A stretch of 64,000 nucleotides of DNA, taken from positions 3,162,001-3,226,000 of the forward strand of contig JAMKCF010000019.1 in the NCBI GenBank assembly GCA_023634235.1, given 5' to 3'. Under the pieces are notes generated by a model. That model saw only the letters and a list, made by a program, of their open reading frames with translations. It did not search any database and was not told the DNA's origin. Source of the stretch: Pisaster brevispinus. Taxonomy: Eukaryota > Echinodermata > Asteroidea > Forcipulatida > Asteriidae. Of the stretch, positions 1 to 10,248 are shown one piece after another (the first letter of the stretch is position 1; the number at the start of each line of letters is the position of its first letter). Both the position numbers and the translations under genes were made by a program.

Positions 1-636
1 CAACAATAACTTATTACATGTACTTACCAAAATAATGCCCAACTAAGATATGTTTTTGGTCATAAACAAGCAAAAAGGTTGCGGTCGAATCATGGAGGAA
101 GGAATGGTCAAGTACAGCATCTTGCCCGTAAAAATATTGATTGAATACAGTGGCCAAAAACAAGCTAATGAAACTTCAATTGACTTGAATATTAAAATGG
201 AGGGGCTTTCAACTTTTGTCTTCTTTGTTATTTCTTATAAGGTTTTTTGTTTAAATCAAGGTTTATTAGTGCATGCAATTATTTCTTCACATTCGTTAGC
301 CTTGTCATTGTTTTGTTCTTCTAGAAACTTTAGTGCCTAATAAGATTCGCTGGGGAACCCTACATAGATTTGGATCTGTGTATTTGTGTTTTTGCAGCTA
401 AAGCTGCAGGCCTGATTACTATAGTGATTGCACTAGATTGAGATATTCGTAACCCTCCATCCACCCGACGGTCGCAGACCGGAGGGAAGATTGAGGGTAA
501 GGATTATTGCACTAGTAATAATATGATTGCACAGCCACAAGCAACTACTTTGCACTCAACAGTGATTTTTTAATTATCCCCTCATTCAAGGGTTCCCATT
601 CAATTTCAAGTCTAGGGTCTACCATCTAGCCTAGTT
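1..636. other. Left flank, no gene seen
   Basis: No exon with credible splice sites or recognisable protein similarity is seen. One 96-codon open frame lies at 50-340 on the + strand, but its product has low-complexity hydrophobic content and resembles nothing I know, so I treat it as chance. A short imperfect inverted repeat around 445-500 (accctccatccacccg / cggagggaagattgagggt) may be part of a small foldback element. Confidence 0.5.
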
Positions 637-1251
637 GTTCCGTCCCAACTTGATGATCGTCCCAACTATAGTTGGGACTGGTCCCAACTTGAGTGTTAAA
701 GTTGGGGCGTCCCAACTATAGTTGGGATCGCAGTGCACACAAAGCACCCAACGAATAAACTAAAAACATAATAGTGTAGTAAGTATCATAGTATGAAGTT
801 TTTAAGACCACTTTCCCTTGAGAATATTTGAGATTAACTAGAATTTTGTTTTTCCAAGAGAAGGGAAACTAAAATGCGTAGGCCTACTGAGAGACCATGG
901 AGGTAGAAAAGAAAGTGTCACCCGGCAGCACTGAGCATGAGGCTGCTGTCCGCTGTCAGAACCCTCTAAAACCACTATTTACCATGTTTACTCTGAGTTA
1001 GCGGTCCATTGTGAGCAATATACTATCATTCCAAACCAGTTTGGACATGAGTTTGTACAGAGCCGAGACCCGGGTTTGAAATAAAGGATCTTGTTAATTA
1101 AATGCCGATTGCATCACGACCCATGATTGATCACGGTGTCCTGTTGAAGTCTATGGGCGATCCCAACTGTAGTTGGGACGTCCCAACTTTAACACTCAAG
1201 TTGGGACCAGTCCCAACTATAGTTGGGACAATTGTCAAGTTGGGACGGAAC
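637..1251. mobile_element. Non-autonomous inverted-repeat DNA element, GTTCCGTCCCAACTTG family, copy 1
   Basis: The ends, about 100 bp each (637-735 and 1150-1251), are inverted copies of each other. Each end is itself made of short palindromes such as TCCCAACTATAGTTGGGA. The internal part has no coding capacity. A second copy with homologous termini and interior lies at 26882-27506; both share the internal stretch 'ccaagagaagggaaa' followed by 'atgcgtaggcctact'. This fits a MITE or foldback transposon. No convincing target-site duplication was found. It sits about 0.7 kb upstream of the MRPL48 start codon. Confidence 0.85.
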
Positions 1252-1937
1252 ATAGTGACTAGGTAGCAGGTAGTAGTGTAGATCAAGACAATAGATGTAT
1301 TGTATTGTAAATAAGGAAGGACTGGTGGAGGGAAACTTTTTAAAAAAATTAAATGAATTATACTTAAACATTTCAAGGAGTGTAAGGCATTGACAAAGGG
1401 AAGGGGCTTGCAGCTAGCTATAGATAGACCACTCTAAGTATAGTAAACAAAACATAAAGTCAGTGATTTAATTGTCACACAAAATGTAAACAAACCCACA
1501 TGGCCACGAATGATTGAATGATGGCTGAACCACCATGAGAGGTGACTGTAGGAAGCAATAACTTTTAAATGTTTACCTAATCGACGCCAGCAGTTAACTA
1601 TTTAATATCAGATGGTACCCAACGAATCTAGAACTCAGCAATCATATGACTTATAGGCTTAACGAAGGCTCTACACAAGCTATAGTCATGCCAGGTAGTT
1701 ATTTCATCTTCACATGGAGAGCGCCATGTTGAAATATCGCCCTCTCTTGACAAATTTTGTACCGATTTCAATGACGAACACCTAGACTTCCATCCAAGTC
1801 AATAACATGTGGGTTGGTCCAGGTCACAGACTAAATTGAGAGGTCCCCACTTTTAATTTTGCATGCAGAGTAGTGCAGAGCAGAGCTTTACATTTTTGTC
1901 TTGGGTTATCTTCCTGCTAAACTTTATTGCAAAAACT

Positions 1938-4900
1938 ATGTTGAAACACACGGTATTTAGAAGCTTATTCGGCAGGAAAGTGTACAACAAACTTAGGTAA
2001 GTTTATTTTATCAGACCTTTGCTGTTTTGAAATTGTGTAATTAAATTGATTAACGACTTTGTAAAGACTAATTTTTTTTAAAGGAACACATTTTATAATT
2101 TAGTAAATATTATTATTAATAAAAATCAAACATCATGCGCAGGACGTGCACTAAATGCAAATAAACTTTTGGTTTCTACAGGAGTGCCAGGTTACTAGCA
2201 GTGGTTCATCCTGCTCGTCACATCAGTAACTATGACGATGAAATTGAAGATGTAAGTTTCTCACTAAGTATTGTCAATTATTAATATTAATTAATCCAAC
2301 ACCACTCTGTCTGTCTGTCTGTGTCTGCACGATACTACCATGGTCATGGAGGAAGGAAATACACCTCCATGATACTACTAAGTAATAGTATATTATAGTT
2401 ACTAATAGTTAGTAATACTACATGTATTACAGTCATTTGACCAGTTCGGGATCACTTTTTGAATTCACATTGTTTTTGGTTGCAATCTCTTTGACATTTT
2501 AAACAAAAAAGTTTATCAGTTTACCTAAACATGTTATAAAACTCACCAAGTATCCACTGACAAAAAAAGATTAGTACTTTTGAAGAGGCTTTGAGAAAAG
2601 TATAGTCACCTGTTTGACCAGTTCAGGATCAGTTGATTCTATTCTGAATCAGTAGCTTGCCCTCTATTGCAAACCAATACTCCCATTCATAAAACTGTCT
2701 CTCAAGGACACAAACTTCACAAGTGTGTTGGCATTGACATGGACTTCCTTTCTCCAGAGAATTTCATGCAAGTGTATTCAACAGCAGCGCAAAAATCCAG
2801 CAACAAAAACACAAAACAACAGCAAAGGCAAATGAAAAGGTGAAGCACGCCTAAAAGCAACATTGACCCAAATATCTATTCTTACAGTCGCAATTTCCTC
2901 CTCCAAGTTTCATTTTCTCACAAAAAAACAATATTCCTACAAGAATTTGTTGAAGAAATGTATCTTAAAAGCAACAAATAAACTTTTGACTGGCAGCAGT
3001 AAGATTTTACCTCACTGAGTGCGGCACCATTTGACGCAATGAGAGATGCTGAGTAGTGAGTGATCCCGAACTGGTCAAGGGTACGATGCCCCCCAAAAGA
3101 CGATTTCGGTAATTTTGTCTCCTCAAAAAAACAAGACGACTGCTCAGTATTTACCTGAAATATTTTTAACAAATTCTAAGCATTTAACATAAATTGTATT
3201 CGCCCTGGCGTTCAAATTTTAAAGGTGAGAAGTTTTAACAGCGTTTTTCAACCAACATTTAAAAAAAAAATAATGATCAAAATCGCAGACAAACTTCAAG
3301 AAAATGGCCATAATTTATTTGTTGATGAAGTTTGGAACCTTATTTTGGGTTTGTTGGTTTATTGCATGTTATTCTTCACATGTATCAACAGAAATTGGTA
3401 ATGTGAGAAGTAACTTAATTATGGGGTTGTTGCAAAGTTGAAGTGATCCCGAACTGGTCAATGATCCCGAACTGGTCAAATGACTGTACTAGCTAGTCTC
3501 ACCAGCATTGTCCCTTTTTTTTAGCCCGGCCCAGGTTGGACTCCTCCATTGCATACAAACGTGCAACATACACTGACGTCCTACCACCAGGGCTATGCTG
3601 TCCCTTAGGCCTTAACGTGTAGTAGTCTGCTGGCCAAATGCTAGCTAAATTAAAACCTCTGAGGATATGTCAAAATTCTCTCCAAGAGGTCCAGCTGGAT
3701 TGTTCAGTGTTAAAAAGCATCTCTATTTATTTAATAAGAAATATAGACTAGTGAACAAGCTGAGGGACTAGTGCAATGACAAGCTAACTGGTCTCGCTAG
3801 GTAGTTGAGCTGATAAAGTTAATGGCAAACCCTGTTCACCCTCAACAGATGGTCCAGAAGATTTCATTTGTTAAATTAGGTTTAAAAACTAACACTATCA
3901 AAAATATTGACCAAACTTGATTTCTTTTTTCCTCGTTCAGCTCAAAGTGCAGCAGATACCTGACCAGGTTATTCCTGAACCCAGTGACTCTAGAGTCCAC
4001 GAGGTCATGAACTTCTTCATTCAGGGGTATGATTGTTCGGCCGTAGAGCACTACGCCCAGTACACCCACAACCTGGCTAAGAACATGGACCTCATGATAT
4101 TTGATAGGTAAACAAACGTTAAATCTTCTCCATTATAGATGCAACAGTGGAGCCAGTTTGTTTTAATTGGGCAAGGCTTACATTGAAATTTACATCACCA
4201 CAGGGCCCATTTTCACACAGCTGCTTGAGCAGGAAACCATTTTTTCGCTAAGCAAAAATGAGCAGGATACCAGTCACAGATGGTAAATGTGACACAATAT
4301 TTTAGCTGGTAACCTTACTCTGGTAAGAATAATTTCTGCGTGCTAAGCCACTTTTTGTGCTTCAAGCAGCTCTAAGAAATGGGCCCTGGATTGACTAACA
4401 GAATATGTGGCGTGTCATGCCCGAGCGGATAAGAGCACTGGACTCAAGCTCTGGTGTTTCTGATCAGCAGAGTGTGGGTTCGAGTCCCGGTCGTGACACT
4501 TGTGTCCTTAAGCAAGGCACTCAACCATGTTTGCTTCGTCCTTCGGATGGGACGTAAAGCCATTGGTCCCGTGTGTTGTGTTGTGTAATGCACATAAAAG
4601 AACCCAGTGCACTTATTGTAAAGAGAGGAGGTTCACCCCGGTGTTCCTGGTTTGATTGGCTGCATATTGCGCCACAGCACCTTGTAAACCATTACATGGT
4701 GCTATAAAGGAATAGGTCTCCTACTTCAAAAAATGTAGCTCCACATACCTTGCAGGAAAAAATACTGAGCGCTTTGATAAGCCCCTAGGGATGTGATAAA
4801 GCGCTATATAAGAACCAAGTATTATTATTATTATTATTATTAATAACACTATAATTTTGATTGTGTAATATTTTTCAGCTATGCAATGCCCACCAAGAGG

Positions 4901-6836
4901 ACTCTGGTACACACCCTTCAGACTCCGGGTCTCAAGGACAATATGAAGCCCAGGGACTTCACAATGAAAACCCACGAACGAGTCATACAGGTAAATACAG
5001 TGTTGTAGTACTCGGCCACCTTAGTACTCGGCAGTACTTGATACTCGACTGGAAAGTACTTGACTGCAACACTGGGTAAAGACGCCCTATGTAGGATAAT
5101 ACTAGTAATAATAACAACTAGTTCTTATATAGCACATTTTACATTAATGTATCAATGCACTTAACATTAGTGCTCTGGTCATTGGGCCAATAGCATTCCT
5201 TTAATCTTTCTCATCTCCCTTGGAAGTATACAGCCCCTGGCTGCCGTGGCACTTTGACGGCTTTTTCATACACAGTATCAACCTCTACCCTCGTTGGCAC
5301 CCATTTATACCCCTGGGTGAAGAGAAGCAATTAGAGTAAAGCATCTTGCTCAAGGACACAAGTGTCATGACCGGGATTTGAACCCACACTCTAATGATGT
5401 GATGCACTAGACTGCTCAGCCAGGGGGTGGCATGGGTGGCATAGTGCATAAAGCGCCTGCCTCTCATCATGTGGACCTGGTTCGACTCCCGGCTAAGGCC
5501 ATACGTGAGTGGAGTTATGCGTTGCTTCTCTCCTATGCCACAAGGGTTTTTCTCCGGGGCCTCCTGTTTTTCAAGTACATTGGATTTCTGGCTACGTGCT
5601 CCGTGTTCGTATATGGGTTGATGCGGCTGGCTGCCATAGGCGCCCTCGCATGCCAGCGGTTCGAACACGTTGCAGCCGCGTCTTTTGCAATTCAGCTTCT
5701 CAGCTGAAAGTAATGATGATTAGCCTCCCAAACTATTATGTATGACGTGCTACAAAAGATAATTTTGATTTTGAATAGACCAAAATCATTCTATCAAAGA
5801 ATTTGTGGTTCTGAAATGAGCACAGTGGTTTGTTTTTAAAGTTGTGATGCTAATCATTGTTTTGTACATCGTCTTCATAAATTCTAATTCTGCGTTTATT
5901 TCTTTAGTTACAAGAACTTCAAGGAACAATAGCACCCATTTTTCTTGAACTACTCCAAGTGAATCTACCAGAAGGAGTTACGCTCAAAGTCGAACCGGTA
6001 AATGTCCCATTTTTAACCCTCCCACTGTCTGATCATTCAATATCATTCACTGTGGTTTTGAATGATAGATGAACTCTGCCAGCCTGCAATACGATAAAAA
6101 TGCAGTGAATGCATTGACACAGTACACAGTCAACCCTCCTACTGTCTGACCAGTCAATATCATCCACGGTGGTCTTGAATGATAGATAAACTATGCCAGC
6201 CTGCAGTATGATATCATGTGGCGAATGTATGTACAAAGTCAGTCCTGAGCACAGTTGTGACACCATACACGACCCTGCCAACCCGTGCAGTTGAATGGTT
6301 TTAAATGTTTGGTCAACTCGCTGAAAATTGTCAAATAAGAAAAACATTGACATTTTAATATAATTTTTTCTAGTGGATGGTATGATAAAACTATCAATTT
6401 TTGTCGCAGAAGGGTCCACTTTGTGTGTCCTTACCATAGCAGTGCACTGTTTCATTAATGCCATGCATTTTAAGCAGTAAATTACTACATTTTCTAGACA
6501 AATCAACTGCAGTCAAGGCAATCACATATATTTCAAGCTAACTTCCCAATCTTTTTGGGGGTCACAACTTGTAATGTCACAGAGGTCATTTTAAGGTCAC
6601 ATGGTATTATTGTAAGCAATACAAATGCAAAACAAATACTGCCTGTTTAATTGATGCCTGCCGATACACAGGCCTAAAAAAAGGGCTGATTTGATCGACG
6701 CTGAATATTGCTGGTGTTAAACATTGGTCATTATTTCCACCAATATACTCTCCTATCTTTGTCTTGCCCACAGCACACACAGTACCACAACACGGAGAGA
6801 TACATAAAGAAAGAAATACCCAAGGATCTCCTGTGA
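1938..6836 (+). CDS. MRPL48: Mitochondrial large ribosomal subunit protein mL48 (MRPL48), 6 exons
   Basis: Structural protein of the mitochondrial large ribosomal subunit with an S10-like fold. Coding exons are 1938-1996, 2182-2251, 3941-4107, 4879-4990, 5908-5997 and 6774-6836. All five introns are GT-AG, the phases agree, and the joined frame is 561 nt (186 aa), close to the roughly 212 aa of human MRPL48. The first ~35 residues are basic with few acids, as expected of a mitochondrial presequence. Hallmarks matching the vertebrate protein are HYAQYTHNLAKNM (exon 3), SYAMPTKRT across the exon 3/4 junction, THERVIQ (end of exon 4), and IFLELLQVNLPEGVTLKVE continuing into HTQYHNTERYIKKEIPKDLL in exons 5-6. 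The start is the only ATG opening a presequence-like exon. The 5' UTR and promoter were not resolved. A MITE and a tRNA-derived SINE sit in intron 3. Confidence 0.95.
4203..4388. mobile_element. MITE of the GGGCCCAATTTCATAGAGCTGCTTAAGCA family
   Basis: An imperfect inverted repeat begins 'agggcccattttcacacagctgctt' and ends 'aagcagctctaagaaatgggccctgg'. The interior carries 'gagcaggataccagtcacagatggtaa' and 'gctggtaacctt'. The same family recurs at 30520-30733, 32543-32730, 36572-36765, 43664-43862 and 63552-63746. It has no coding capacity and lies in MRPL48 intron 3. Confidence 0.8.
4409..4842 (+). mobile_element. Full-length tRNA-derived SINE, family A
   Basis: The head has Pol III-like promoter boxes: A box 'tgcccgagcggataaga' and B box 'gggttcgagtcc', spaced as in a class II tRNA with a long variable arm. 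A ~300-bp unrelated body follows, including 'gcaaggcactcaacc' and 'ttcggatgggacgtaaag'. The 3' end is 'agcgctatataagaacc' plus an (ATT)n tail. Diverged or truncated copies of the same family lie at 5090-5420, 6985-7340, 10619-10800, 11840-11990, 12440-12780, 36880-37150 and 38620-38905. The body and tail rule out a functional tRNA gene. Confidence 0.85.
5090..5420 (-). mobile_element. Diverged tRNA-derived SINE, reverse orientation
   Basis: Read on the - strand the head is 'agtgtgggttcaaatcccggtcatgacacttgtgtccttgagc', the conserved start of the body shared with the SINEs at 4409-4842 and 49958-50290. The other end reaches an AT-rich 'aataataataac' at about 5103. It lies in MRPL48 intron 4. 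Confidence 0.65.
5425..5745 (+). mobile_element. tRNA-headed SINE, family B
   Basis: Begins 'gggtggcatgggtggcatagtgcataaagcgcctgcctctcat', with B-box-like 'ctggttcgactcccgg' 3' of it. A related copy is at 22640-22775 in reverse orientation. The 3' limit is uncertain. It abuts the reverse SINE at 5090-5420. The open frames here (5432-5707 +, 5285-5668 -) are by-products of the repeat. Confidence 0.6.
6010..6335 (-). repeat. Interspersed repeat carrying ~110-bp tandem units (GGAGGGTTGACTGTG family)
   Basis: On the - strand this reads as a head 'ttcagcgagttgaccaaac' followed by two tandem units of roughly 110 bp. Each unit contains 'gcaggctggca', 'tctatcattcaa' and 'gtcagacagtaggagggtt'. The same head-plus-units layout occurs at about 24970-25440 (+) and 34480-34765 (-), with loose units at 34010-34165. 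It fills much of MRPL48 intron 5. The 157-codon open frame at 6033-6506 (-) is repeat-derived. Confidence 0.8.
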
Positions 6837-6984
6837 TCTACGGTCGTCTCGGTTATCAAACACTCTCAGAATGTGGACTTTTTTTACTAAGCTTAGAACT
6901 ACTTTGCATCTCCAGTCAATTACAGACGTCTCCCTTGTCTCATTTTATTGAAACGCCAAGAAGCCTGCTTTCCCTGAACTGCTG

Positions 6985-7340
6985 ATTATTGTTATTATTA
7001 TATATTTCTGGTAACAAAACCAAGGATGCCTCATAAGTGAACTTAATCACTGTAGCTTGCAAGCCTGAGGAAACCTGTAAACAAGGGTGCTTTCTATGTG
7101 AACCAGAAACACTGGGGTTAACCCCTACTCTTCTATGATAAATGTTCTGGGTTCTTTTACGTGCACTACCAATCCTTACATGTAGTACAAGGGACCTACA
7201 GCTTAATGACCCTTCGGAAGGACAAAGCAATCATGGTAAAGTATCTCGCTCAAGGACACAAGTGTTAAAACCGGGACTCGAGCCCCCACTCTGCTGATCA
7301 GAAACACCAGTACTTGAGTCCGATGCTCTGTACCGCTTGA
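6985..7340 (-). mobile_element. tRNA-derived SINE, family A, reverse
   Basis: The - strand shows the head with B-box-like 'gggggctcgagtcccgg', the body start 'ttgtgtccttgagc', the internal 'aaaagaacccagaac' and an AT-rich end with 'aataataacaat' near 6985. It lies just downstream of the MRPL48 stop codon, so it may be part of the 3' UTR. Confidence 0.75.
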
Positions 7341-7527
7341 TGATGAGGACGTCTGCTGCACAATGGAATGCCTGGTTGGATATTGAAGTCAGTTGTTTGG
7401 CTGCCAGCAAAAAATCTAAGGCACTCTGAAGTTGTTCCGGTCGTAATAATTAAACTGTCTGCCGTAGACCAGTCTGGAAACATTTGGCAGATATACACGC
7501 CAGCAGACGTGAAGTGGCTCACTACAA

Positions 7528-7941
7528 GCCTGGAATTTCATCTTTGAGAGAGCAAAGCCCTTTTCATTTTTGGAAAGGGCACTTCCATTGGAAAATCTTA
7601 AAGTCTATTGGAAACTTTTGGAGGGGGGCACCAAGGCCAAGACCAGGGCCCAATTTCATGGCTCAAGCTTACTGCCGAATTCTGTGCCTACGGTCACCAT
7701 TCTCCGCTTATTTTGCAAGCGCCGAAGTTCTGCGCTAGCTGTGTAAGCGAAGAATGCCTAGAAACAGGGAGTACGCACGGCACGCGCACAAGCAAAAACT
7801 CCCTGCTGACCCGTGAAATACGCTTGACGTAAGCGCAGAATTCCCTGCTTCTGTAAGCGCTGATTCTCCGCTTACGGTGACCAGAGCCATGAAATTGGGC
7901 CCAGGGCAACAGAGGCCACATCCTCCATGTAACTCCAGGCC
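7528..7941. mobile_element. AGGCCTGGAATT-family element interrupted by another MITE
   Basis: The ends are 'gcctggaatttcatctttgag' and 'aactccaggcc'. Uninterrupted relatives are at 9373-9525 and 28519-28673. Here a second element (7648-7900) splits it at 'gaccagg | gcaac', where the relatives read straight through 'gaccagggcaa' or nearly so. Confidence 0.85.
7648..7900. mobile_element. GCCCAATTTCATGGCTC MITE nested in the element at 7528-7941
   Basis: The inverted termini GCCCAATTTCATGGCTC and its complement end at 7900. They are flanked by CCAGG direct repeats at 7643-7647 and 7901-7905 (CCAGGG if the ambiguous base is counted), a target-site duplication. The interior has paired 'ctccgcttac/gtaagcg' arms and no coding capacity. 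Confidence 0.85.
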
Positions 7942-8387
7942 TTCAACTATGAAGAGCTGCCGGTAATGCAGTACTGGGTTCCGTTTAAAGAGCGCATGTG
8001 TGTTTTCTTGACGTGTTAAAGCAATGTTTGTGGAACTAAAGTGGTCCTAAAATGTTTGAATATGCGTGAGACTTGCACGGTCTATACAGAAAGATAAATA
8101 ATCAGCTCCTTGTGACTTCTTCAAGTTTTTTTTAATGATTTATTGTCATATTGAAACGTTCTCGTACAAAATGATTGTAAAGTGTTGACAAAACTCCTGC
8201 AGTTTTCTTGGGTTTGTTGATTGAATGAAGGCACTTTGTTATCACACACAATATTAAGTTATTGCTTAAAAAGTTATTTAAAAGAGAAATCTCAATTTAC
8301 TACAATGAAAGAAAGAAAAACACCTAATCTGTTAAAGATCAATCATTTCAAGAAAAGCAGACAGATGTGAAACCAAAAGTTCCTTGA

Positions 8388-8393
8388 AATAAA
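8388..8393 (+). promoter_or_regulatory. Possible polyadenylation signal AATAAA for MRPL48
   Basis: A canonical hexamer within 'gaaataaaacaac', 1.55 kb past the MRPL48 stop. A GT-rich stretch 'gtatggtg' and 'gcctgtgtgc' follows. Nearer variants exist, so the true cleavage site is not settled from sequence alone. Confidence 0.35.
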
Positions 8394-8503
8394 ACAACAG
8401 GATGTATGGTGCAAATATGCTGCCTGTGTGCATTATTGTCTTTAGTAGCTATTTTGCTAGTCCATATTGAAAATGGTTTTTAAGTGATTTGTAAACTTTT
8501 AAA

Positions 8504-8816
8504 ATAAGGCTGTATCTGAATTGATGGCTACAGCTACGGCTACGACTATTTCCAAGGGTGTTGCTAGGGACGTCCTATGCTTCAACGATTTTATGAAGCG
8601 GTGATCCAGCCATAGCCGAAGCCGTAGTGGCTGATTCAGACACGGCCTTTCATGCATCTTCTTAAAGTTATTGTTATTGGCTACGACTATTTCTAAGGGT
8701 GTTGCTAGGGACGTCCTATGCTTCAACGATTTTATGAAGCGGTGATCCAGCCATAGCCGAAGCCGTAGTGGCTGATTCAGACACGGCCTTTCATGCATCT
8801 TCTTAAAGTTATTGTT
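8504..8816. mobile_element. Inverted-repeat element with an internal 141-bp tandem duplication
   Basis: The left end 'ggctgtatctgaat' plus 'tggctacagctacggctacg' is the imperfect reverse complement of the right end 'cgaagccgtagtggctgattcagacacggcc', so the basic unit folds back. The segment from 8538 ('ggctacgactattt') repeats almost exactly from 8679, giving two tandem copies with a 141-bp period. The 112-codon - strand frame here merely reads the duplication twice. Confidence 0.8.
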
Positions 8817-9350
8817 TGTCGCTTCAGTACTTGTCACAAAATTGTCTCGGATAATGACTATATTAAGTGTCTACTGTAAACCCATCAAGTTTTACTCTGG
8901 GGAGATGGAAGTGTATGATTTTATGTAGGGTCTTCAATTTGTTTATGTATTGCTTTCTATGTATGAAAGGTAACAAATAAGACATACAATATAATGAAAA
9001 TGCTAATAACTTAGTGTCATTGGATGCAGGGAAAGTAAGAATAATAGGCATTATTTTTAAGGCACTTATTATTAAAACCCATGCAGAGTTTGCCCTTAAC
9101 TTTTTCAGGGACTAGCCAGCAGGACTTGTTAGCTTGTCATTTCACTGGTCCACCAGCATTTTCACTGGTCCATATTTCATATTAAATAGTGATGCTTATC
9201 AACGCTGAACTAGCTAGCTAGATCACTTGGAGTGAATTCTGACTGGTCCTCGGGTGTTTTAACTGGCATCCGGCCAGCGTACCAGTGTTAAGGGAGAGCG
9301 CTGCCATGGTATCGAAGCGGCTCACACTATTATGATGTACTATAACCCTG

Positions 9351-9761
9351 GGGCCAATTTCATAGTGCTGCTCAGGCCTGGAATTTCATCTTTGAGAGGG
9401 CAAGGCCAGTTTCATTTTGCTAATGGCACTTCCATTGGAAAATCAATGGGAAACTTTTGAAGGGGCACCAAGGCCAAGACCAGGGCAATGAAGGCCTCCG
9501 TGGCCTCCTTGTAATTCCAGGCCTGGCTGCTGAACAGTAAGCACATTTTTGTGCTAACTATAGCCGAAAAATTTGCTTGTGCGTAAAAGTATTTCTTAAT
9601 TAGCAAGAAAATTAGGCGGCCAGCTTGCGCTTTCACCATGGATTTGCATTGTTACGTCATTCATTTTCATACAGTAAGCACCGGAAGGTTAGCCTTTTTA
9701 TGTGCTTACGGTTAGCAGCGCTAAAAAAACGGCTGTTAAGCAGCTCTGTGAAACTGGGCCC
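9351..9761. mobile_element. GGGCC-AATTTCATAG element interrupted by an AGGCCTGG-family element
   Basis: The left end is 'gggccaatttcatagtgctgct' and the right end 'cagctctgtgaaactgggccc'. Interior motifs ('acagtaagcac', 'gttacgtcattcattttcat', 'gtgcttacggttagcagc') recur at 43540-43660 and 51580-51760. A second element is inserted at 9373-9525 close to the left end. Confidence 0.85.
9373..9525. mobile_element. AGGCCTGG-family MITE nested in 9351-9761
   Basis: 153 bp with perfect inverted ends CAGGCCTGGAATT and AATTCCAGGCCTG, flanked by GCTGCT at 9367-9372 and 9526-9531, a 6-bp target-site duplication. Relatives: 7528-7941 (split) and 28519-28673. Confidence 0.85.
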
Positions 9762-9765
9762 GGTT

Positions 9766-10248
9766 CATTAGGAGTATGCAGCACCGGTGCACAGGTATCT
9801 GGGTATTTTTAGAGACCAAGTACGTCCTCACTTTGCTTTCATGTACAAAACTATAAGCGTCGCTAAAAAACTAAGTCCAAACAATTAGAGAACAAAGAGA
9901 AGATTTACCAGGACGAATATTCAATTTGTTGAAATACCTTAAAAGCTGTGACCAACATGAACAAAAAAATATGTTCACAAAAAGTTTCACACCCATTCAT
10001 AACAAATCAGACAGAATTTTTCATATATTAAATTTGTTAAAAAATAAGAAATTCACAGATCATGCTTTTAGCATGTTTAGGCCCTACCAATTTCATTAGA
10101 AAAAAAAATAATATCACTTAATTAAATAATCTGGTTTATACTAGAGATTGTACAGCATTCTTTACATAAAACCTGTAGGGTTTCAGATTTCAGATTTTCT
10201 GACACCACAAACAACTATTTTTTTAAGGCAACGGCTGAATCTTCTTCC
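9766..10248. other. AT-rich stretch, probable vasohibin 3' UTR
   Basis: Low-complexity AT-rich sequence directly downstream (in - strand sense) of the vasohibin stop codon. No repeat family or exon was recognised. No unambiguous AATAAA was found on the - strand in the first 500 bp, so the transcript end is not located. Confidence 0.4.

Noticed and set aside
4412..4500. tRNA gene with long variable arm
   Set aside because: The A and B boxes are present, but a ~300-bp body and an (ATT)n tail follow and several partial copies exist, so it is a SINE head.
5285..5707. Overlapping frames on both strands encoding 91-127 residues
   Set aside because: The segment is two abutting SINEs in MRPL48 intron 4.
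6033..6506. 157-residue - strand protein
   Set aside because: Most of it comes from the repeat with ~110-bp units; the same residues appear from copies at 25 kb and 34 kb.
8499..8837. 112-residue protein with an internal repeat
   Set aside because: It is the reading of a tandemly duplicated inverted-repeat element; no splice or start context.
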